Origin: Hamiltosporidium magnivora
Lineage: Eukaryota; Microsporidia; Dubosqiidae
DNA: 11,316 nucleotides
Direction of reading: 5' to 3'
NCBI GenBank assembly: GCA_004325065.1
Contig: PITI01000514.1
Span: 1-11,316 of the forward strand
The notes beneath the pieces are model-generated. The model did no database searches and was not told the DNA's origin. It saw only the letters and a list, made by a program, of their open reading frames with translations. The position numbers and the translations under genes were made by a program. Shown here in pieces: positions 1 through 6,583 of this stretch. Numbering within the stretch: the first letter of the stretch is position 1; every line of letters starts with the position of its first letter.

Positions 1-897
1 GCTATTTACTGGAAAATAATGTTCTAATAAAAATGTGGATCTTTTTATAAACAATTTAAGTTTCTTAAACGAAATTTTTATAAATTTGTATGACTAATAT
101 TGCGAATCTCATAAAATTTCGATTATACGTTAAATAACTTGAAGTTTTTAATTGAAATTGAATCAGAATCGAGTTCAATTTGCATTTCATTACATTCATA
201 AACTATTTTAATAAATAAAAGACTCTCTAGAAGATGCTATTCATCTATCAGTTTTTCTTTTTTTTAACGTTAATATTAACCCAGATTTATTCTTTGTATA
301 AAGCAACTTAAAAAAACGTTCGATTCGAAAACTTAATCATTTTTTCTATTTTTATGTTGTTTGGGTATAAAATTCACACACTATTAATTCAAATTAACAT
401 GATTTGTGAAATTTAACTTTTTCCTTTATAGAAAAACATTATATATTTTACATTCATTGCGCTAAAAATAGTATTTATTGTATAGATCAGAAGCAGAGAA
501 CTACTAGACAACCATCTTTATCAATTCATAATTACATATTAAGCCGTAGAATTCAAGATTATACAAGGTAATAGTTTAAATGTCTTGGTGGAAGTGCGCT
601 TGCGATTTTAGATATACAAAAGAAGTATAATTCATTAGCTTATAGATAGGATATTGTATTAATAATAAGCTTAATAAATCAAAATTAAAATTTGTCTGAA
701 ATCTAATTAATAATTTAGAATCGAGAGGAGAAAAACTTAAAATAGATTTTATTATTTAAATTGTTTATAGAATCCTTAAAAAAACCAAAAACTTCTATAA
801 TTAACAGTTTTGTAATTGAATTTGAGTTGAATATATCATACAGACTATAAAATAATTTATTAAAATCTCATCTTTTTTAAAGTATGTGATATATCGT
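1..897. other. Gene-free A/T-rich flank
   Basis: I see no intact gene, tRNA or rRNA here. The stretch is A/T-rich with short poly-T and poly-A tracts, and stop codons are dense in all six frames. A 10-bp palindrome (TTAACGTTAA, 264-273) and a loose inverted pair near 832 and 884 are the only small structures noticed, and both are within what such composition produces by chance. Confidence 0.6.
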
Positions 898-1203
898 TTA
901 GCTAGCATGAAGGCAATTCGAAGTATACATAGATAAGTGCCTCCTTTTCTTCACATAGAATTCATGCTCCAGGATACCTAAATATGAAAGTTTTTCATTT
1001 AAAAGTTGGGAAGAACTCATTAAATTTTGCGGAACAAAAACACCGAGGGCCTTACTGTTCGTTTCAATCAGTTTGATTGCAAGTTTAAGTTTTCCTAGAG
1101 AAGCCCCACATACAGCTGCACTCCCACTTGCTCTAAACTTAAAGCACCGAGTATATTTCCCGCTACAATATAGACTCGCATTTTTATGAGATTTGCCTAA
1201 ACA
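898..1203 (-). pseudogene. Remnant coding frame, possibly transposase-derived
   Basis: The minus strand is open for 101 codons from 1203 down to a TAA at 898-900, with no ATG at its beginning (first Met codon at 1018-1020). The same frame continues upstream to about 1370 but is broken by stops at 1204-1206, 1270-1272 and 1342-1344. The peptide has a C-x7-C motif, a basic stretch, then a Leu/Lys-rich helix-like segment (GKLKLAIKLIE). That order loosely recalls the zinc ribbon and helix region of Merlin/IS1595-type transposases, but this is a guess from pattern only. Codons 1020-976 match codons 9645-9601 of copy B: six of fifteen residues are identical, with N/D and L/I exchanges in the same frame. 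That supports an ancestral protein. It is too broken to be expressed as a full enzyme. Confidence 0.4.
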
Positions 1204-1555
1204 TTACAATATCCCACCAACAAGTATAAGCTGCTCCTTAGCTTTATGGGTTTCTAAATAGTAGTTGTTTTATCTTCCAGGCGCAAGGTCTTCAAACCGA
1301 GGTGAGTAAGCACTGGTCTCGATGCTTTTGCATGGCAATACCTAACATTTTCGGCAACGATCAGAATCTAATTACATTAAAAACCATTATCAAAGTCTGT
1401 GAAAAAAGGTTTTACTACTCGTACACCTTCTTTTTCATATCAAAATCATAGAAATATGCGAAAATGTGGTGAGCTTTTTTGTCCACCTAAAACCGAAAAA
1501 AATATTTACCACTAACTTTACACATTTATTTCTAAGCAGAATGTTTTAGCATGGA
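910..1555 (-). repeat. Decayed dispersed element, copy A
   Basis: This stretch is less A/T-rich than its surroundings and aligns collinearly with 9555-10172 in the same orientation. Anchors sit at a nearly constant offset: TGCTTTT-x-CATGGC at 1323 matches 9944, GAAAAT at 1460 matches 10081, and the run starting CAT(T/C)TAAAAG at 996 matches 9621. Hand-counting without gaps over 1321-1560 gives about half the positions identical, well above the roughly 30% expected for such composition. Coding sense appears to be on the minus strand, where both copies share a peptide frame (see the pseudogene at 898-1203). The simplest reading is an old transposable element relic; a duplicated host segment is the alternative. 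No terminal inverted repeats or target-site duplications were found, so the ends are approximate. Confidence 0.7.
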
Positions 1556-1560
1556 AATCC

Positions 1561-1617
1561 TTGTGATATATTTATATCACAAATATATAATATTTTTATT
1601 TTATATTTTAAAATAAA
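1561..1617. repeat. Two adjacent perfect hairpins
   Basis: The first is a perfect inverted repeat at 1561-1582: ten bases (TTGTGATATA), a 2-base centre, then the exact reverse complement. The second is a 9-bp perfect stem at 1595-1603 and 1609-1617 (TTTATTTTA / TAAAATAAA) with a 5-base loop. They lie directly after the end of repeat copy A. They may be an element end or simply A/T-rich palindromes. Confidence 0.5.
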
Positions 1618-2582
1618 GAAAAGGTGTGCCAAGATGATAAAAACCAACAAAGACAATTATTTATTTTATGAAAACAATCTATTTTATAATAACAAAGGAA
1701 CAGTGAGCAGCAAGACGATCTCCTTGTTAGAGACGTACTTCAAACTTAGCTGAATTCCCGAAAATCTAGGCAATCCTCTCTTTATATTTAAATAGGATTT
1801 TATTAAATATAAATTTTGATTTCCATATGTATAATTGACTTCCTTCCTTTCACATTCCTATATTATTTCTCTTCATTAAAAACTAACGAATAAAAAATAC
1901 ATTTTGTATTCTTCTATTTTTCTCTTTTTAGTTGTAAAAAAACTTTAAAAATAAATTTTACTTTTTTCGTTTCAAATTATTATATTTCTTATAAACCAAC
2001 AGAAAAAAATACGATTTAATTTCCCACTTTTTAATTTTTATATTTCCTTATAAAGTAGTTAAGCAATTTATATAAAATTTACTCTTTTAAAATCATTACA
2101 GAACATAAAAATTGAACAACATTTTGATAAAACGTTGTATTTTTCCTTTATAATTATGTAATTTGAAAGAATTCATCACTTCAGATATTTATAAACAAAT
2201 ATTTTGTATTTTATTCTTAAGTAGTTATATAGTAGATAATTAAATATATTAAATATTCTGTAAAAATTAAATTTAAATATAACTTTCATAATAAAAAATT
2301 ATTTGAATAGCCATTTATTGTTAACAAATTGTTTAACATATTCCTTACACATTAAAAAATAGTTCCTATATTTCTATTTCCTAGTTTTCTATATTTTTTT
2401 ATATTTTTTTATATTCCCCGCCAAATATTCTGTTTTTACTTAGAATTTTTTTTTAAATAACTACTTAATCTATCTCTTAAATAACCAATATAACCATTTT
2501 TAACAATTATAGAGCATCTTCAATCAAATCTTAAAACAGCTTTTAAAATATATTCCTTTATATCCATCAATTCTACCGCTTT
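1618..2582. other. A/T-rich intergenic region upstream of the cyclin-like gene
   Basis: No gene is visible. Composition is extremely A/T-rich and the top strand is rich in T and C from about 1800 onward. A 10-bp unit (ATATTTTTTT) is repeated two and a half times at 2391-2415, followed by CCCCGCC. Words of the type TTCCTT(T)ATA recur (around 2045, 2148, 2548). Promoter elements for the downstream gene presumably lie here, but none can be named with confidence. Confidence 0.5.
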
Positions 2583-2609
2583 TAAAACACTGTATTTTTA
2601 ATCCTTCAA

Positions 2610-3233
2610 ATGAAAGACACGAAACACACTTCTTTATTTCCGAAATCAATATCACAAAAAATACAACACAAATTAACTACTTCACCCACTAAGTACTCTT
2701 TTCCTACACTAAATTCTTTATTTCAATACTCTTCTACACTTACATCTATAGGTTCCTTTATATACGATGATGTGCATCCGTTTCTTATTTGTCTTTACTT
2801 TTTACACAGATTTAAACCATCAAAAGAAACAATTTTGTGTCTTTTAAAGATCAAACAAATAATGGAAAGTAAAGAGTGTGGGAATTATACCAGTAATAAT
2901 ATTTATAAAGAAGATAATGGTGATAATGGTGATAAAGGTATTATTGATAGATCTAATACTAACGTATATAACACATATACATCTAACACATCCCTCGATA
3001 CACCCAAAACATCACCCTATATATCTCCTGTTAATAAGTACACGTTAATATTATTACTCTTCTATATAAAACTATCTAATCAACCAATAAATATAAATAT
3101 TTTTTTAAATGATTATCGTAAAATAACAGTAATTAATTGTAGTAATAAAAAAGATGTTAAATATTTGGATGAAATTGTTTATGAATTACTTACAGAAGAC
3201 TGGGTCCTAGACATACCTGTAGGTGGGTGTTAA
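2610..3233 (+). CDS. Putative divergent cyclin-box protein
   Basis: This encodes 207 residues, starting at the only ATG before residue 85, with an in-frame TAA at 2583-2585 upstream. No catalytic motif is recognised. Residues 44-71 (ending HPFLICLYFLHRF) resemble the helix of a cyclin box that carries the YLxR-type signature. Residues 142-174 resemble the long third helix and the following segment (NKYTLILLLFYIKL). Residues 183-205 (KYLDEIVYELL, then DWVLDIP) resemble the closing helix, 'LE..FL..L.W.L..P', typical of Pho80/PCL-like cyclins. Between the halves, residues 87-140 form a low-complexity Asn/Ser/Thr loop with a DNGDNGDKG repeat. The order and spacing fit a single cyclin box with an insertion, but similarity is weak. 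If right, it would bind and activate a cyclin-dependent kinase in nucleus or cytoplasm. The alternative is an unknown lineage-specific protein. The stop codon lies in the first unit of a tandem duplication, so the C-terminus may vary. Confidence 0.72.
   Translation: MKDTKHTSLFPKSISQKIQHKLTTSPTKYSFPTLNSLFQYSSTLTSIGSFIYDDVHPFLICLYFLHRFKPSKETILCLLKIKQIMESKECGNYTSNNIYKEDNGDNGDKGIIDRSNTNVYNTYTSNTSLDTPKTSPYISPVNKYTLILLLFYIKLSNQPININIFLNDYRKITVINCSNKKDVKYLDEIVYELLTEDWVLDIPVGGC
2913..2939 (+). repeat. 9-bp coding repeat (Asp-Asn-Gly)
   Basis: GATAATGGT occurs twice in tandem, followed by GATAAAGGT, in frame. They encode DNG-DNG-DKG at residues 102-110, within the low-complexity loop of the cyclin-like protein. 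Because the unit is a multiple of three, copy number can change without breaking the frame. Confidence 0.85.
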
Positions 3234-3443
3234 ATATAAGAGTATGATAAAGGTTTTTACTTACAGACGACTAAGTGTTATAGGTATCAGTAAGTGGGTG
3301 TTAAACAAATAGAGTATGATAAAGGGAGGTTAGATAAAGGGGTGTTAAATATAAGTAGTATGATAAAGGGGTGTTAAATATAATAGTAGTAAATAATGGG
3401 TGTTAATTATAAAATAATACTAAGTACTAAGTAAGAGGTGTTA
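3188..3443 (+). repeat. Degenerate tandem repeat field overlapping a stop codon
   Basis: The segment starting ACTTACAGA at 3188 is repeated at 3259, 71 bases later. The copies contain ACTTACAGAxGACT, then GTGGGTGTTAAA, then AGAGTATGATAAAGG. Copy 1 includes the last 15 codons and the TAA of the cyclin-like gene. Beyond it, the sub-unit GGTGTTA recurs at 3226, 3297, 3341, 3370, 3399 and 3437, with spacings of 71, 44, 29, 29 and 38 bases. The middle units (about 29 bp) read GGGTGTTAAATATAA then GTAGTATGATAAAG. This looks like serial slippage or unequal exchange at the 3' end of the gene. Confidence 0.85.
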
Positions 3444-3801
3444 GTATTGTGCTTTTATAACAAACATAACAGTTATATTTATAAAATAAAATATCCATTA
3501 ATTTAACATCCATCCCTTATCCTATAATTTAAAATATTTATTACTTCTACTGGTTATCTTATAAGTTGGATCAATCTTTTCTATCGTAACCTGACCATTT
3601 CTATCCATTCCCAATATACATATACAATAGTATACATACACATAACTTTCAATACTTAAGTCTTTTAATTTATTATTTTACTTCTTTCTGTTATATTGAT
3701 CGATTATATTAATTTATCAGCTCTTTTAAATTAAATTTTCATAAACGTCAAATTATATTTCCTTAAATAGCAAAATATGGCGATTGTATAGATCAAATAA
3801 T
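3444..3801. other. Intergenic spacer upstream of acetyl-CoA synthetase
   Basis: No gene is seen. The region is A/T-rich and contains a candidate polyadenylation word AATAAA at 3485-3490 for the upstream gene. It also holds an AAATTAAATTTT stretch at about 3727-3738, which resembles the AAATTT-type words described upstream of microsporidian genes. An antisense open frame (3731-4012) crosses into the synthetase gene and is rejected as an artefact. Confidence 0.45.
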
Positions 3802-3828
3802 TTATAAAAAAATATAAATATAAAAAAA
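3802..3828 (+). promoter_or_regulatory. A/T tract, candidate core promoter of the synthetase gene
   Basis: A run made only of A and T (TATAAAAAAATATAAATATA then A-tract) ends 13 bases before the chosen ATG. Microsporidian transcripts often have very short leaders, so a TATA-like element this close to the start is plausible. No transcription start can be read from sequence alone. Confidence 0.3.
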
Positions 3829-3873
3829 ATGAGAGACCTTTATGGTGGAACAAAACAAGATAAAGAGAAGTAA
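3829..3873 (+). other. Upstream ORF overlapping the synthetase start
   Basis: An ATG at 3829 opens a 14-codon frame (MRDLYGGTKQDKEK) that ends at TAA 3871-3873, overlapping the first 32 bases of the synthetase gene in another frame. Its ATG is 13 bases upstream of the synthetase ATG. If transcripts begin upstream of it, it could reduce or regulate initiation. If they begin between the two ATGs, it has no effect. Confidence 0.3.
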
Positions 3874-6088
3874 GGAGTATAGTGAAGGTGAGTATGATGT
3901 AGGTGAGTATAGTGAGAAGTGTTATGATGTAGGTGAATATGGTGAGAAGGAAAATGGAGGAGGATTGGATATAGAAAAGAATATTAGAGGGAACAAAGAA
4001 AAGAATACTCAATACGATGTTAAAGAATATAATGAGGGTGGAAAGAGATTGCTTAAGAATGTTATTTTACCTGATGAAATGCCATTAGATTTTAAAAGTA
4101 AATATATAATGAGTATAAGAAATACAGATGATTTTTTTGACTTATCAGCTACAAAATATTTGACATTTGATAAGAAATATGACAGTGTTTACAACAAAGA
4201 TGGATGGTTTGTGGGTGGTAAAATAAATGCATGTTATAATTGTGTGGATAGACACTGTTTAAAATATGGAGATAAGAAGGCATTGGTATATGTAAGCAAT
4301 GAGGGGCAAATACTAAGCTATACATATAATTCACTTAAAAATGAAATCAATAAATACTGTGAATATATTATGTCGGTGGTAGATATTACGAAGGTGGATG
4401 CGATAACTATTTATATGCCCAATATGCCCGAGACGGTATTTGCGATGCTAGGATGTGCTAGATTAGGAATACCTCATAATGTGGTGTTTGGTGGATTTAG
4501 TGTAGATAGTTTGGCGATGAGAATAGAAGAAACGAAGAGTAAAATTGTTGTTACTGTGATGAAGGGAAGAAGAGGGAAGAATTCTATTAATTATTTTGAA
4601 AATGTAAAAAATGCAGTAAAATTGGTAAAAAATATAAAAGTTGAACGTATTCTGATTTATGATCAATGCGAAGATATCGTGGAATCGTGTGTGGGTGAAA
4701 CGAAGGTGGATAAATTTTATGATATAGATCTTGCAGGTGATAATGTGCCGTGCGTTTCTGTGGATTCGACGCATCCGTTGTTTTACTTGTATACAAGTGG
4801 TTCTACAGGTAAACCGAAAGGTATAGCACATTCAACTGCGGGATACTTGTTGGGATCTGCGTTGTCGGTTTCTGACGTGTTTTGTTTTGGAAGAAGCGAT
4901 GTATTTTTCTGCACGGCTGATTTGGGATGGGCAGCTGCTCATTCTCTTACTTTGTATGGACCCTTATTGGTAGGTGGATGCACTGTTATATTCGGAGGGA
5001 TGCCTTTATTTCCAGATAATTTCATTATGCTTAAAATTATTGATAAATGTAAAGTTACTCATTATTCTACTGCACCTACTGTTGTTCGAATGCTACAAAA
5101 AGTCGTGAAAAAAGAAGATTTGGTGGGTAAAAATGCCTATAATATGAGTAGATTGAAAGGTATTGCATGTATGGGAGAACCTTTAAATAAAGAAGCGTAT
5201 GCTTGGTTCAAGAATATATTTGGCAGCGATAAATTGCCTATTATTGATACATATTGGCAGACAGAAACGGGTTCTGTCATACTTGCACCTGAAAATGGCG
5301 TAGATTGTGGACCAGAATGTGTTGGTGTTCCCTTTTACGGTGTGGAACCTTTTATAGCAAAAAAAGTTGAAGAAAATGAAAATTTTAATGAATTCGAAAT
5401 TAGAGACGAAAAAAAAATTTTTTCTGAAATTGAAAAACAGGAATCTGAAAAACCAGAAAGTAAAACTCTCAACCAAAATCTCAACGAAGACAAAGAAATT
5501 TTTGTTAGAGCTGGTGTTGGTGAAATAGGTTTATTATTACTTAAAGGTAGATTTCCTTCTATGGCTTTTACAATATTAAATGACCATTCTAGATATTTAA
5601 AATATTATACAAAATATCCCGGTTATTATTATACTGGTGATGAGTGTTATATGGATTCCAAAGGATATTATCATATAGTGGGGCGAGCAGATGATGTGAT
5701 AAATGTGAGTGGACATAGACTAAGTACGATGCAGATTGAAAGTGTGGTATGTAGTAGTGAAGGTGTAGTAGAAGCAGCAGTAGTACCTATGAACGATGAA
5801 CTTACAGGACAGTGCATAGTAGCATTTGTAGTGAAATATGATTATAGTATTTGTGAGAAGATAAAAGAATGTGTGAAGAAGACTGTTAGAAATACGATCG
5901 GTACACTGTGTAATGTAAGACATGTAATTATTTGTAATGAACTTCCTAAAACAAGAACGGGTAAAATTATGCGAAGAGTTTTGAAATGTCTTTTGAATGG
6001 TGAGTGTTTAGGTGATATTACTGCGTGCGGTAATCTGGACTCTATTGAGGATATAAAAATGGTTATTAAGAATATTAAAGAGGTTTAG
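3842..6088 (+). CDS. Acetyl-CoA synthetase (AMP-forming acetate-CoA ligase)
   Basis: The enzyme makes acetyl-CoA from acetate, ATP and CoA through an acetyl-adenylate. It belongs to the ANL superfamily and is probably cytosolic, since no signal or membrane segment is seen. It has 748 residues against about 650 for bacterial Acs. The excess is an N-terminal extension (1 to about 90, with pentapeptide repeats) and an acidic/Lys-rich insertion (about 508-553). Visible motifs: W122-H138 (WFVGGKINACYNCVDRH); P-loop YTSGSTGKPKG at 317-327; DLGWAAAH at 360-367; GEP at 445-447; TYWQTETG at 470-477; TGD at 598-600; GRADDVINVSGHR at 614-626; and PKTRTGK at 702-708, with catalytic and acetylatable K708. 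The spacing of D600, R615, R626 and K708 matches D500, R515, R526 and K609 of Salmonella Acs. W472 is kept, but the other acyl-pocket positions differ (A364, A365, M444). An in-frame TGA at 3830 fixes M1 as the earliest start; M80 or M90 would still leave the core whole. Confidence 0.97.
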   Translation: MVEQNKIKRSKEYSEGEYDVGEYSEKCYDVGEYGEKENGGGLDIEKNIRGNKEKNTQYDVKEYNEGGKRLLKNVILPDEMPLDFKSKYIMSIRNTDDFFDLSATKYLTFDKKYDSVYNKDGWFVGGKINACYNCVDRHCLKYGDKKALVYVSNEGQILSYTYNSLKNEINKYCEYIMSVVDITKVDAITIYMPNMPETVFAMLGCARLGIPHNVVFGGFSVDSLAMRIEETKSKIVVTVMKGRRGKNSINYFENVKNAVKLVKNIKVERILIYDQCEDIVESCVGETKVDKFYDIDLAGDNVPCVSVDSTHPLFYLYTSGSTGKPKGIAHSTAGYLLGSALSVSDVFCFGRSDVFFCTADLGWAAAHSLTLYGPLLVGGCTVIFGGMPLFPDNFIMLKIIDKCKVTHYSTAPTVVRMLQKVVKKEDLVGKNAYNMSRLKGIACMGEPLNKEAYAWFKNIFGSDKLPIIDTYWQTETGSVILAPENGVDCGPECVGVPFYGVEPFIAKKVEENENFNEFEIRDEKKIFSEIEKQESEKPESKTLNQNLNEDKEIFVRAGVGEIGLLLLKGRFPSMAFTILNDHSRYLKYYTKYPGYYYTGDECYMDSKGYYHIVGRADDVINVSGHRLSTMQIESVVCSSEGVVEAAVVPMNDELTGQCIVAFVVKYDYSICEKIKECVKKTVRNTIGTLCNVRHVIICNELPKTRTGKIMRRVLKCLLNGECLGDITACGNLDSIEDIKMVIKNIKEV
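3875..3949 (+). repeat. 15-bp coding repeat (EYxxG/K pentapeptides)
   Basis: Five tandem 15-bp units encode EYSEG, EYDVG, EYSEK, CYDVG and EYGEK at residues 12-36 of the synthetase. The last four form two 30-bp copies. A worn copy (YDVKEYNEG) follows at residues 58-66. The segment lies wholly outside the conserved fold and is probably disordered. Confidence 0.9.
5360..5500 (+). other. Acidic/Lys-rich insertion inside the synthetase
   Basis: Residues about 508-553 (Glu, Lys, Asn and Ser rich) sit between the 'PFYGVEPFIAKK' strand and the 'GEIGLLLLKGRFPSM' strand. Most acetyl-CoA synthetases have only a short turn there. The DNA is A-rich and low in G+C compared with the rest of the gene. The frame is kept across it, so it reads as a surface loop and not an intron. 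Confidence 0.65.
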
Positions 6089-6300
6089 TTTTTTTAAAAA
6101 AATGTAATTTATTGTTGTTTTAGGTCTATAAAAAATCTTAATTTATTTTTATGATTAGTTTAGGAAATGCTCGTTTTTAAGGCTTTTTTTAGTTCATTAA
6201 ATGTTTTATGATTTTTTTTCATTAGATTTTGCGATTTTTTCATTTCTTATGAGTTTTCTGGCTTTTTTCAATTGTTAGCCTTTGAATTTTATGTAATAAA
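6089..6300 (+). other. 3' flank of the synthetase gene, T-rich
   Basis: Directly after the TAG comes a self-complementary TTTTTTTAAAAAAA (6089-6102). A T-rich tract follows in which GGCTTTTTT-type words recur (6180, 6260). AATAAA at 6295-6300 is a candidate polyadenylation signal. No gene is seen. Confidence 0.4.
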
Positions 6301-6359
6301 AATTATTAGAGACACACAGTAGAAAAATGAAAATAGACCAGATAAAAATAGTATTAAAC

Positions 6360-6381
6360 TTTTGTACAGGAAAGTACAAAA
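6360..6381. repeat. Perfect 8-bp hairpin
   Basis: TTTTGTAC and its exact reverse complement GTACAAAA flank a 6-base loop (AGGAAA). It lies about 270 bases past the synthetase stop, just after the AATAAA word. It could be an RNA 3'-end structure or chance. Confidence 0.4.
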
Positions 6382-6564
6382 AACCACATTTATTCCAATT
6401 TTTTAAGTTAAAAACACTCTAGATGTATAACTAAAACGATATATTTATTATGAACTTAAAATCATATTTTTAATGAAATATATCATTCTTCTACAAATAT
6501 ATATACATTAAAATCTTAAAACCAATCCTAGTTTCTTTAATCTACTTTAGCTTATAAAACTAAA

Positions 6565-6583
6565 TTGATAGTGATACTATCAA
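6565..6583. repeat. Perfect 8-bp hairpin
   Basis: TTGATAGT and ACTATCAA flank a 3-base centre (GAT), giving a 19-base near-palindrome. It is isolated in non-coding sequence and has no known match. Confidence 0.4.

Noticed and set aside
1285..1325. Minus-strand GGTTTGAAGACC resembling a tRNA T arm
   Set aside because: The stem does not reach five pairs and there is no cloverleaf. The site lies inside the decayed repeat.
3731..4012. Antisense open frame with hydrophobic, membrane-like translation
   Set aside because: It is the complement of the G/A-rich repeat region of the synthetase gene plus A/T-rich spacer. The hydrophobicity follows from composition, and the sense strand has a clear conserved gene.
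4149..5923. Several antisense open frames inside the synthetase gene
   Set aside because: They are mirror frames of a well-conserved enzyme, have no recognisable motifs, and overlap one another.
6089..6102. T7A7 as a bacterial-style terminator
   Set aside because: The window is eukaryotic in character. The tract has no G/C stem and is better described as A/T-rich 3' flank.
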